A DNA stretch of 64,000 nucleotides from Stenopsyche tienmushanensis. Its lineage: Eukaryota; Arthropoda; Insecta; Trichoptera; Stenopsychidae. Under the pieces are notes generated by a model. The model was not told the origin of the DNA and made no database searches. It was given only the letters and a program-made list of their open reading frames with translations. Position numbers and translations under genes: made by a program. Of this stretch, positions 1 to 11,310 are shown piece by piece. Positions within the stretch are counted from its first letter, which is position 1. Each line of letters begins with the position of its first letter. Location of the stretch: the NCBI GenBank assembly GCA_008973525.1, contig WACJ01000324.1, positions 186,001-250,000 on the forward strand, written 5' to 3'.

Positions 1-640
1 GGGCGATGTGCTCAATATTGTAACCCAATTATCAAACAAAATGAGTCAGATCCATCGCATATTTACACGGACGTGATCATCTGGCGCATCTTGAATTGGA
101 TTATTCAAGGTCGATTTATTTTGTAAGACCGTTCTTCGCCAAACTTGAGGTGCAGCTCATCGGAAACAGCCTTCCGGCGTTGAATTTCCGCACCGAGGCG
201 AACATATCGCCTTTTTAGATAATGCAGGCAAGTGCATCGACAATTGAATGTATGCAAACATAAACCACGAGAACGTAAAGGTGTTTATTTAATTTTTTAT
301 ATTTCGGACGTGAAGATCTACCCACGATCACGCACTGGGCATTGGGCATTTTCAATACATAAAATATTAAATGTGTTGTGTTATTGCTATTTAATGCATA
401 AGTCTAGCAGTTTTGAAAGATGTTTTAATATAATATATTCGGTTCATCTAAGCACATTTCTATATCGATACCGCTTCTTAATGGCAAGGTGGTTTCCCAT
501 TTATCTTTCACATGAGGTAAAATAAGGATAGGATTATTTGGAAAGGTAGGAGATGAGAGAATCTATGAGTGATTAGCGAAATCATCATTATATGTAAATA
601 ATAATTAAATTATTGTTGCAATTAAATCACTCATTCATTT
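1..640. other. No gene recognised
   Basis: Contains a 97-codon plus-strand ORF (232-525) with low-complexity, non-protein-like composition, and a short moderately GC-rich part (120-230). I see no conserved domain. Confidence 0.5.
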
Positions 641-657
641 GAATCTGAACCTTTATA

Positions 658-1352
658 TTGGATTGTCCAGTTAGAAATGTCGTTTTTTTCATACTTACTT
701 TTTGACCATCAGTTGTGTCTCGGCCATCCCTTTGTACGAATATCTTCAAAAAAATAGGAAAGATCATAAAACAGGGGGTGTGGATAGCGCACGATATTAC
801 TGATGAGATCAAGGCGATGCGCACTCATAATTTAATCGATAAAGAGAAGAAATAACCGTTTTTATGCTATCTTGTGACCGGAGATGAAAAGTGGGTGATG
901 TACTCCAATCAAAAATGCAAAAGACAATGGCTTTCAAAGGGGCAGGTAAAGAAACCGACCCCTCAATCAGATCTAAGAGTAAAAATAGCTCTTTTAAATG
1001 TATAGTGGGACTCCAAAGGGATAATCTACCACAAAGTCCTTCCATATGATCAAACCGTAAAGAGGGAGATTTATTGTTCAAAATTAGAAATTTTAAAGTG
1101 GCGTTAAATACGAAAAGGCCACGTCTATCGACCGTCGCCAAATTCTTTAACAACATGATAAAAAATAAAAAAAACATAAATGTAGAAGAGATGAAATGAA
1201 GAATCGATAGATATTTTATATGAAAACTCGTTGGATTTTATTCTTCCTTGTTGTATCTGCTGAAGGATCTGATGAAATTGATTAATATATTTTTTTCGTT
1301 TGAATTTAACTCTTTCATTTGAAAAACGACATTCCTAACTGGACAGTCTATC
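658..1352 (+). mobile_element. Mariner-like element with terminal inverted repeats, broken transposase
   Basis: Ends are inverted copies of TTGTCCAGTTAGRAATGTCG (left about 664-686, right about 1323-1349). Inside, on the plus strand, are mariner transposase blocks with stops and frameshifts: a TGDEKWV-like block near 885, KRQWLSKGQVKKPTP near 920-960 and a WDSKGIIYHKVLPYDQT stretch near 1010-1055. At about 0.7 kb it is roughly half the length of an active mariner. Two more copies lie at 17945-18165 and 31290-31888. Confidence 0.85.
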
Positions 1353-1609
1353 AATTATAGATGAATCTGAACAGACAATGTGTATGTGTTTCTTTTCGTA
1401 TGGACTTGCTAGGGAATTCAATTGCTGAATCCCGGACAGTTTTAGGTGCTCATGAATCCCGAGATTAATAAACGTAATCCCGAAAAATTCGGGATTGAAT
1501 TTTTTTATCTAACAAAAATTGTACATCTCACCAGCACGACGAAGGCTACTAAATCGAGATATTCTCGCCGAAATCTGGACGCTTGAAAACAATGGCGCAA
1601 TTACTAACT

Positions 1610-1862
1610 AACTAATTGTTATATTAACTTTTCCCCACCGGTGATGTATTTACTACACCTCGGCTCTAAAAATGGCAATATCGATATGAAATATAATAGA
1701 TACGGGGTTCAGAATTTTTGTATTCCTCCGTAATATAATTACGAATCACATCAAAGTATTATAGTATATAAGTATTCATCTACAGCGACGGAAATAAATA
1801 ATTTGTCGGGAAATCGGGAATTTTGCGATTTTTAGTCCGTGTCTCAGCAGAAAGGAATTTTA
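1610..1862 (+). repeat. Dispersed repeat, copy 1
   Basis: Runs from TTGTTATATTAACTTTTCCC to GTCTCAGCAGAAAGGAATTT and matches 51535-51785 in inverse orientation at high identity; shorter versions at 54340-54420 and 55850-55935. No coding sequence; origin unknown. The neighbouring 1420-1500 segment repeats 'AATCCCG' words on both strands and may belong to the same element. Confidence 0.8.
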
Positions 1863-4383
1863 TCAATTACATTGATGGTCACTGGGATAGTGTAATGCAA
1901 TTCCGAAATCCCGGGATCGAAATTTTTAGTATGTAGTGAATGGAAGTACTTTCATGAAAGAGATATATTTTTTTGGCTCTCAGCCTTAAACGATTATAGA
2001 TAGACAAATATTTTGTTCAAGCTCAAATATTTGAGCTGGCTGACAATAGCCAATTTTACTAATAAAATACAAGGCACTAACAAAATTACAAAATATCTAA
2101 ATTCAGAAATTTTCTTGCAGCTGTAAGTAATGCAATGAACCGACTTTTGACTGATAACGAGCGCGTCGCTATCAGCAGTTTGACAGCTACAATGCAGTAA
2201 ATCTATTTAAACCGCGTAGGAATGCTTAAGTCCGATCAATCATTGTCATTTTTTTTTGTTGTTTATGCAGTATTTATTCCCAATGGATATTTTGGATATA
2301 GATTTGTGCCAAAAGTGCTGCAAAATGGATAGTTAATGAATTCGACTCGAATCGGAGGCGCTCGAAACAAGGTCGAACCGAATAAATAATACTTGTTCAT
2401 TCCTCACCGGATTTAATAGATTAAGTAGGTTGATTTTGGAACGAGGCTGCTTCTGAGGATTTGACGAATCGATAATACGGATTCTTGGGGAAGAAATTGA
2501 ATCAATCGCGCCGAGTACTTTTTTATCCCTTGTTTGTTTAATCTGCTGGGAGTTTTGCCATTTGCCGATAATGATATTTGAACTCGCCACTTCAAACGAC
2601 CTGATCGATGACCCTATATTATTTGAGTTAACCCCTTCATGCATTGCGTCATGCCCGTTTTGAAAAAAATGATATTATGACATATCACTTGGGCGTTATC
2701 GCTCAATATGTCCTCAATTAAATATAATAAACGTGCCATATTTTTATTATTGCATTGCATGCATTCCGGGTTTCGATACTGATAACCCATACATTTATTC
2801 ATGGCGATAGTTTATGTGGTCGTAATTTCGACCGTGATTTCTATATAATCATAAAAACGTATGACTCTTCAATGTCCATTGCATTTATCGATAGTGTGTC
2901 ACGGATTAATGGAAGCTTATTGATTTTCTCATGAAGTGATCCACTCGGCACAGGAAGCCAATTTCTTAATGTCTCGCCGGATATTGATTGGGGCTAAAAG
3001 TAATTTCTTAAGGGTTGGTGTTCTTGTTGATCGATCGAAGGAAGCTTCAAGGGCGGCAAATTGAGCGTTTCGTTTTGTTGCACATAGCTTGACACGTGAT
3101 ACATCAATCAGTCCTTGCGTTATCGGAAACGTTATCTATCGAGTGTGATCGGAAAATTGTGACTCCTAATGTCTTCCGTGTATTGAAATTTTCGCTCCAA
3201 AAGCCCAAAATCTCATTATGGAACATTCGCAGGGTATTGAACCACGTTGCTTTCAAAATTTTCGCTTTTCCATACATTTCCCTCGCGCTTTTGTATGTTA
3301 CAAAGCATTTGTATGTATTTGAGCTAATATGCTTGACAGCTGTCAATTTTTCGCCTAAAATTGTATTCGAGTGATATTCGGAATTGAATGATAATTCACT
3401 CACATATATCGTGCCTATTTTAACATTTATAAGGTTAAACTCAATTGTTATACATAATTTTTTTATAATAGGAAATTTTAATTGATTTCGCACAAGTTCG
3501 GTTCAGTTACGTTTCAGTTTCAGTTTCGGTTCAGTTACGGTTTTCTTTCTGCCAAAAATAACGGTTTTTACAGTTTTCGGTCCAGTTCCAGTTCTAAATT
3601 CTATTTTTTTAAAAAATAAATATGATGTTATGATAAGAACGATTGAAACTCAAGAAGAGCATACGATATTTAATGTATGTCTGTCTGTTCGCTATCAAAT
3701 CCGTTGCTTACCTACGTTGACCATCTCCAACGCTTCGTCATGTATTGTAAAACAGTTGATTGGTAAATATGCAATCGGTTATAAAAACAAGTAATTCTCA
3801 AGCAAGAAAGCGCCTATAACATTTAAAATGATTAACGCATTCGCGGACACGGATTAGCGACGCAATTCATGAACATAGAAATTGAGCTAAACCATCTTCT
3901 CATGACTTTTTGCCACTATCGACACGTATATATTGTAAACCCTAATTCCAAATTTATATATTTTATGATCATTTCTTCTGATGGAGAATATACGTTTTGA
4001 AAATTCGAAACAATGATCTCAACAATTGGACTTATTTTTGACATCCCAATATTTTCATCTCAATATTTTTTCGAATCTTCTACCTGACATTACATAAGAA
4101 AATATTAGATGATAATACAATAGATCTCGTGAAAATATTTTTCGTGTAGGAAATAGTGTAGGAAAGCCTAACTGCCCATTGAGCAAACGCAGGCCAAAAA
4201 ACTTATCCAATTCCATATAATGTATTTAATTGAATTTGGTCAACCTGGAGTTAACTTTTTTCCATAAACATTCGTACATTATATTAATAAATTTCTCTAG
4301 TCCAAATACTTTTAAACATTTCTATAGTTTTACTCCAATATCTTATTTTATTCCTGAAGATGCAGAATTAAAACCTAAGTCTG
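1863..4383. other. No gene recognised
   Basis: AT-rich. Overlapping frames on both strands at 3096-3493 (92 and 129 codons) have no recognisable homology and mirror one another, as chance frames do. The degenerate tandem repeat at 3490-3600 is the only structure. Confidence 0.5.
3490..3600 (+). repeat. Imperfect tandem 'GGTTCAGTTTC' repeat
   Basis: Repeats of CGGTTCAGTTACG and TTTCAGTTTC/TTTTCGGTCCAGTT alternate for about 100 bases. Low-complexity degenerate minisatellite; no gene. Confidence 0.7.
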
Positions 4384-5045
4384 GTATTGTTCAATAAGTC
4401 TGTAAATCGGTTCGGATTGGGGGATCATTTTAATGTCGATTCCATTTCCTGTGCTCCTGCATGGTTTGATCCGGGTTACCCAGGACTAGCCACACAGAGA
4501 GTGTCTTCCACTGATCTTAGCGTTACGCGCAGAACGTCCAGGCGCCCACCACGTTTCCGCAGGAAGACCAGCTTCAGACTAAGTGCACCCGAAGGGGCGA
4601 TGGAAGAGGAAGGATAGAGGTTAAGCTAAATTCAAGGGATACTATCGCGGGCCTACTGTCACCACGAGTCCAATCTCAGTTTGAAGGGGGTTTCAGTAGA
4701 TGACGGACTGCAGGAGCTACCTCTTCCCCAGGCTACTCGTATCGGTTCGGTTATTTGTAATATTTAGCCACGGAGATGAGTCGCCGTTCGAACAGCCTAA
4801 AACCGTTCTCCCCTATTTACCTAGGCTGTTGAGGATAGAGTTGAGCCTTCGATACATTCTCCACCAACTACTGTAATCGGCTGTTCCACACACTCCTTTA
4901 TGGGTAAGAAGCACATGGTGACCTGCGCTCCCAACTCATGTTAGCTGGGCTACCCCAGCTGCGTTTGATGAGCAGACCGACACTCCACATCATTACCCCA
5001 GAGGTTCAACCGGTGCCCATAGGCATAGGGTTGGGTGGACATCGT
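4384..5045 (-). repeat. 0.7-kb dispersed repeat, copy A
   Basis: Inverse orientation relative to copies at 46365-47120 and 49185-49840. Shared landmarks: a CAGGACTAGCCACACAGA block (4470-4500), the YCCATCGCMCCTT block, AGCTGGGCTACCCCAGCTG near 4945, and the CCACGATG...CCAAACC end near 5030. An open stretch reading GYPGLATQRVSSTDLS is shared with copy C, which may be a remnant coding region or just conserved DNA. No terminal inverted repeats or target duplication were identified. Confidence 0.75.
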
Positions 5046-5204
5046 GGAGTTTGTAGGCTCATTATCTGGCTGGACCACGTTTGCTTGGTAAAATTCATTG
5101 ACGTTAGCTTCAACTTCATTATTATATATTTCTGAATGTTTACTAGAGTAATCATCGGAATCAACATTCGAATAAGGAACATATTCATCATCAGAAGGAG
5201 ACAT
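4950..5204 (-). other. Acidic ORF running into the 0.7-kb repeat
   Basis: Minus-strand frame starting MSPSDDEYVPYSNVDSDD, rich in Asp, Glu and Ser for about 52 residues, then entering repeat-derived sequence. A splice-acceptor-like AAAAACAG precedes the ATG. It could be the start of a gene or domesticated transposase truncated by the repeat insertion; nothing is recognised. Confidence 0.2.
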
Positions 5205-7592
5205 CTGTTTTTAAAAAATATATTTACATTTACATCATAACCAAAATGTAATTTTAATATGTAATCCGCATAATAAGGTCGTGATTTGAACACAACTGGC
5301 GATGGCTGTATTCGCAGACATCTGGCGCAATAAACACTTATCACGTCCGTCTGCAATTGCAGACGTGTCCGCGATTGCGTTAATTATTGAGAATAGGGTT
5401 TAAACCGTTTCGGATTAGTTGGTATTGTCCCAGAATTGATGTTAATTGGTTTCTCAGTGGAGAATATTGTGAAAATATTTGGATAGTATGTTCCAGAAAT
5501 ATTTCATTTTTGGATAATGTCATTTATAACGTATTGGTAAGATGAGCAGAGTGTTTCATTAGAAATTAAATAAATTAGATTATAAATAAGGACAAGGAGT
5601 TGATAGCTTATGATAGTTTGGATCTTAAAAATAGAGACTACCGGGAAAGATTACACGCGTTTCAATTCCTAAACCCGGCTTAACCCATAAACGTGTTATT
5701 TTGTGTCTATGTGTGTCATGTAAGATGTGCAAGGAATCATTCATTTTGAATTACTCAAACCAAATAAAACGTTCATAGTAGAATCTTATTAAAATCAAGT
5801 AGGAAAGTTAAACTAAAAACACGCAGGATAAAACCCAAGTTTGATCGATAAGAGAGAAGTCGTAATAAATCATATGAAGATGTATCTAAAAGCGCTTCAT
5901 TTGCATTCTTAAATTAGCGATTGATTATTTAAGTAGGACTGGACCATAAGCCTTTGTCCAATTTACAATTATATTTTTCCGTAATATTGAAAGATGTCCG
6001 TAAACTGCAAAGCGACATGTCTAGTGATAGTATTGCCATCAGTCTGAGTATCGTTCGTTCAAATATTGCTACCAAGCATTTAACGAGGATTCTTCGCTCT
6101 ATATGCTTGATGAAACGATTCTAGCGTGTCACTAAATAGGCTAGAATTGGGCAAGGCCAACTCGAATGTCTTTTAGTGTTGAAATTGTCGTATTTTGTTA
6201 TGACATGTGATGAAACTAAAGCGTTTCCTCATTACGATGGACGTTGTACCATTGCCAATTTTGAGTTTGCTCCGAGGAGCAAATTTTCTGCGACGCTTGA
6301 CTGTTGACCATTTGTATGTTGATTTCGTACAGGAATTGCGTGCCCATTGAATGCACGTCGATTTGGTAAATTTAGTCTGGCACGTCATGAATATTTGGTA
6401 CTCGGATGAAGAGCAATGTGCTTTTGTTGCGCAGATCCAATCTAATGCCGGATTTGCAGACTTCTTTCATACGACTGACACACGCGAAATAAATAAGTTA
6501 TAATTCAACTGCGTGCAAAAAGCATATTGCGTCAGGTTTATCGATCTTGAAAGCTGAAGTTTTAAGAATGAAGTTGAAACGTGCCATTTGCGTTAGTGGC
6601 ACGTGCAAATGTCACGTCTTGACACTGAATGTCATTAAAGCCATTTACGCTACTGACTAGCAACGGCGAATAGCCCAAGTGTGCTCCATATACTTGGCGA
6701 TAACTACGAGTATTTACTATTGTTCTCCCCGAAAGTCGAAGAACTTATGATGGACATTCAAAATGCCAGATAAACGTCGGGGAGTTTGTGAAACGCGACT
6801 GATGGTCCTGTATACACTGCGCAAAACTTTGACGCGATAAGGTTACGTACATCGTCTACTCGACTACTTGTTCAGGTATGTTGATTTGTAGCAACATTGG
6901 GGACGAAATATGTGTCTGGGAATATTCTACTAAATAATTGAGCTACTCAAAAAATAATTTCGTTTTGTATGTCTGTCTGTCTACGATTTGTATACGATCT
7001 TGCAAATTTTGATTGTTCTAAGTTGATTTTCGTATAGTAGTAAGCATTTTGAATGTCATATAAATATATTTAGTTGTGTAAATGTATAAAAATATACCTT
7101 TTTGGTTGAAAATTATCGCTATCATAAATATTTCTTCAGCCATATTGATTTCTCGTAATTCATTTTGCAACAACGCTGCGGCCTCATTTCAATAAAATCC
7201 ATTATCAAGGACTATCTTTTATTCATATATCATTCCTTGAGAATATCTCGGTGTTTAAATTATTATCGTAGAAGTTATTTTGCAATTTTATAGCCTTGAA
7301 CCTAATGAATACCGTTAAAAATAAGAGAATTTAGCTAAAAATAACTTGAATTCTCTAAAATATAACTCTCTAACAAACCAACGGACTAATGGAGTATTTA
7401 TAGGGTTAATAGTCTTTCGCTTGGATAGCTTTCAAGGTATTCAAGCGGATTTGGGGTTGATTATCTGTCCATCAATTCGGCCTCATTAAAAATATTTTCC
7501 ATTTAATCTTAGGACATGTTTTATTAATGAAACATATATTGTCTTTCAAAATCTGTTTTTGGCATAGTGGGTTAATTCCTTGACTTTTATTA
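5205..7592. other. No gene recognised
   Basis: Mixed composition with a GC-richer part at 6170-6900 that carries short chance frames; no domains, repeats or RNA genes identified. Confidence 0.5.
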
Positions 7593-7984
7593 CAGTAGAA
7601 CCTCAATTATATTTATATAATTGGGGATGAAAGTAGTCCGGATAATCGAAAATAGTCATGATTGACAGGGAAAGTATGAATAACTTTTATTTGTCTATAT
7701 TTACATACGCATTTTTTATTTAACCTTTTGAGGAGTGAGCAAATTTAAAATCAATGAAGTCGTTGATGCCATAATCGCTTTACACCGATTACTTTCTGTC
7801 AGCTCCTATCAGACAATCTTCAATTCCAGGCAGAGTCAATTGTAAACAAGCACTGTTGATAGCATACAAGACCACGTCATTTTTTTACATAAACAATACA
7901 CAAGAAATCGATTCATTTGCTCCTGCTTTAGAAGGAAATGATAATCGGACAAAGACTCATCAAGCAAGCAACAGGAAGCAATTA

Positions 7985-8235
7985 AATAAATAAACACTGT
8001 CGATAGCACACAATATTCGGTCATTTCTTTGCGTAAACAAATAAGAAACTTGAAATCGAAATCATTATCAGTCGATAAATTTAGGGCTAATGATCTATAC
8101 AATCGTGCGATGTATGCGGGGAAGCTCTCCGTCTCTGTCTCCCGAACTGTGCTACATTCTCTCTCTGTCTCTGTCTGTCTCCGAGCTCAATGTACAAGAG
8201 TGCTCTTTCTGAATAGTGGAGGGGGGTCTCAGGCC
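7985..8235 (-). repeat. Dispersed repeat with CT-rich core, copy in Tigger
   Basis: Shares TTATCAGTCGATAAATTTAG, an ACAATCGTGCGATGTATG block, a (TCTC)-rich tract at 8125-8190 and a CTTTCTGAATAGTGG end with 36630-36830, 59545-59745 (both inverse), 45150-45310 and 30045-30110. Nested in the 3' part of the Tigger element, so this copy is younger than the Tigger. Confidence 0.65.
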
Positions 8236-8411
8236 CTGGGATAGTACTCATTTAGGGTTTATATTTTTCTTGGTTCTCAAGCCATTTTATGGCGACATCT
8301 AAACACTGGAGAGTTTCAGAATGTGTAGGACCAATATCTTCCCCCTTGCAAATCTCTTCTTCGTCTTCTCGACCTTGTTCTTCTGAGACAAATATTTCTT
8401 TAATTATTTCC

Positions 8412-8861
8412 TCATCGTTCAAAATTTGGAATCCAGGACCGTTTGCATCGCAGGTTTAACCACTCGGTTATATCTTCTTCGTCGCATTCAGCACATTTTG
8501 AAATCTCTGCTATTGCTTCCGTAATGTCTCCTATATCAGGTTCTACTGCGTTACTGGAACTTACTAAAGGTCTTCTCAAAATTTTGTTCCATGATTTTGT
8601 CAATGTTAACGCATCTAAAGAAATCCAACTATCTGCTGTGATGTAGCAACATTCTTTTAAATTAATTTTCTTGTGGAAGTTGATAACAGTTTCTTCTTTA
8701 TTTTCGTCTGCTAGCAATAATCGTCGAAGCATCTGATTTCTATGTAAACGTTTGAATGTTTCTATTACACCCTGATCCATTGGTTGTATTACTGAAGTGA
8801 AATTTGGTTTTTCACTTCTGGTATGAACTGTTTTCATACCATAATTTGAAAACTTCCCCAT
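8412..8861 (-). pseudogene. Tigger/pogo transposase, C-terminal fragment (DDE_1 family)
   Basis: 149-residue open frame. It contains PNFTSVIQPMDQGVIETFKR and LRRLLLADE, the hallmark of jerky/Tigger transposases just around the third catalytic Asp, and DALTLTKSWNKILRRPL. The N-terminal helix-turn-helix and first catalytic part are in other frames upstream (to about 9400), so the gene is dead. Its TIR-bounded position shows it is the original transposase and not a host jerky gene. Confidence 0.88.
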
Positions 8862-9402
8862 TCATCCAGGCTTTTTTTCATATTCAACCAGAAGACTTTT
8901 GATATTTTAAATCATCTGGGGTTCTTTGATTTTCCAATGACAAACAGTGGCAGCCTGTGTCTGCCAGCTGTATTTGCACACACCATTATAGTGACACGTT
9001 CTTTACTAGTTTTGTTGGGTAGTTTTTTCCAATTAAAGCCAGTCTCATCAGCATTACATATAAATTCTTCGTCGAATCTCTCCTTCTAAATAAATAGCTT
9101 CAATGTGTCAATAAGTGTGTTTGCTGAGGGTATGGTAGAAGAAAGCTTTCCCCCATGAATTTCATGTTCCTTGATACCATGTCGTCCTTTGAATTTTTCT
9201 AGTCAGCCCGAACTTACTTTGATGGTGGAATCTCCATATAATTTTGTATTGAAAAATATTGCTTTTTCACACAATAATGGACCAGATTTTGGTTGTCCAG
9301 TTGATCGTCTATGTATGAACTACATAAAAATACACTCTTCAATCAGCAAATCATATGTTTTTTGTTTTACTTTGAACAATCCGGATAATCGAGGTTCTAC
9401 TA

Positions 9403-11310
9403 TATAAAGGTTCGGGCTCAAATACAGAATATGGAAAAAAATTAACAAAACCGTACCAACAAATTTGGGAGATCTATACTCTATTTTCAAATCTGAAAGA
9501 GTAAATAATGACATGGTTAATGAAGTAGGGCAGGGCATAATTTATGACTGATCTGTAATAATGATCTAAATATAAATAAACTCTTAGGCTTGTTAAATTC
9601 TAATTAATTGAATTATTAGCCTTATAAGGAAGACTCGGACTTTGACAAAAAGACATCAGAGTTGCTTGACGAGTTTTTCTTTTATATTTAATTATACAAA
9701 TCAATGTCCAACGGCAATGAATTGTTATTTTAATTGACTTTTTGTTTGAAATAACACTTCAATTTAATGATGTTTTTCCTGATAACTTGTACGAGTCTTG
9801 TCTTAAAAGTTCTGAGGAATGTTTGATACGTTTATTAATCCAAAATATATTTGTAATCTAAGAATATATTGTTTGTTTGTTGTTTACATTTAAGGAATTT
9901 TTTCATTAATCTAGAAAATATTAGATTGATTAAAATAGATTGGAAGAAGCATGATCTGGAGATTAAGATAAGATATTCATTACTTCATTATAATATCAAA
10001 ATTATATCAACAAAATAACATTTTTATACTACTATTTGTTATCGATACAAAACCCTTTTTATCTTCAGTTTCCATATAATTGAAAAAGTGCGACTCAAAT
10101 GTACTTCAAGACATTCGATTAGTGTCTTTACTGGTTGTTGTTATCTATTTATTTTAATGAACTCATACAAGATGAAATTTCATACAAATTGATCCCCCGG
10201 CAAAAAATTGTGGTTTGTATTCAATCGTGTTTATCCTGTATATTGTTTGCAATCAAGTTAAATAATTGCAGTGACTAGATTCTTAACAATTAAAATGTGA
10301 ACCACCAAGGCCATTGAGTTCCTTCCTTAGTAGCATAACTACATAACAAATACACAATGGAATTATGCAATTTTAAATGCTTTTTAAAAAAAAATCATTT
10401 CCAATTTTCATTGAATTTAATGAACAGTGCTTAAAGATGTACAATTTTATTTGTTTCAGTGGAAAATATTATTAAACATGATCAATTTTTTTGGAAATGT
10501 CGTCTCGAGAGTCGTTAATATGCAATTGCATAACGTTATTTGGAAAGAAGGAAATGATTTTAGAGTCACTTTTTGTAGCTTGCAAAACGCGATTAGATAA
10601 AATAATGATATAAATAATTATGGTTTTGCAGCTTGACTGATTCTCCGATAGCTAACTACGTCCGTTTAATTGGCAAAATTTTAGTTCTTGCAGTTTTTAT
10701 GCCTTTATGCGCAATTTGTTTTGACGGTCCTTGAAACTAAACATTTGCAAAAATTATTACTCATATTTTCGTTCAAATATTATTAACACCCTCGACTATA
10801 GCAAAATTAATATTTGACCAATTTGAGCATACAAATTTACTTTATTTGCTTTGAATGGATACAGACATGAGAATGCGTCGTCACTGTATATTTATTTGTC
10901 AACCACACCCGTCTAAATTTAATGCTTACCGCTATTGTCAGTCCATCGAGACCTATATTCATATATTAGACATTTTTGTTTAAATTATATACTCTTCTGA
11001 AAATATATTTAAAAATCTCGATATGTGTTGATCGGTTTTTAATCTGCATCATAAAATCCACATATCCTATTTTGATAAATCAAACATAAAGATAAGCTGT
11101 TCTTGATTTTTTTTTGACCTATGGTAAGGTAATAATACAAAATATTGGAAAATATTTTATTTTCCTTAAATGAATCAACTTCTGTTATCTTTGACATAGG
11201 ATTTACGTTGATTTATTAACGTGACATTTTGTTTTCAATATTATGTTTATTGCTAATATATTATTTCTATATTGCTCGATACATTTATGCATATCTTTTT
11301 ATTTTTTAAG
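9403..11310. other. Upstream flank of MCTS1
   Basis: AT-rich. Should contain the MCTS1 first exon and promoter if they are close, but neither could be located. Intron end ATTTTTTAAG at 11301-11310. Confidence 0.5.

Larger units (their letters stand above)
7593..9402 (-). mobile_element. Tigger (pogo-type) DNA transposon, almost full length, decayed
   Basis: Ends are Tigger-type inverted repeats: CAGTAGAACCTCAATTAT at 7593 and its inverse (CCGGATAATCGAGGTTCTAC) ending near 9402, flanked by TA. The transposase is on the minus strand. Upstream blocks include an ADETGFNWKKLP-like stretch near 9050 and TIMVCANTAGRHRLPLFVIG near 8990-8930; the C-terminal part is the open frame 8861-8412. Frameshifts separate these pieces. 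The 3' end holds an inserted copy of another repeat (about 7985-8235). Confidence 0.88.

Noticed and set aside
60..240. Minus-strand stretch reading like AEIQRRKAVSDELHLKFGEE
   Set aside because: Looks protein-like over 35 residues but has no start, splice site or recognised family and lies at the window edge.
809..1177. 122-codon minus-strand ORF, similar to the ORF at 31269-31529
   Set aside because: Both are antisense to mariner transposase sequence; their similarity reflects the shared transposon, not a gene.
3104..3493. 129-codon minus-strand ORF overlapping a 92-codon plus-strand ORF
   Set aside because: No domain, no splice or start context; composition is like translated AT-rich noncoding DNA.
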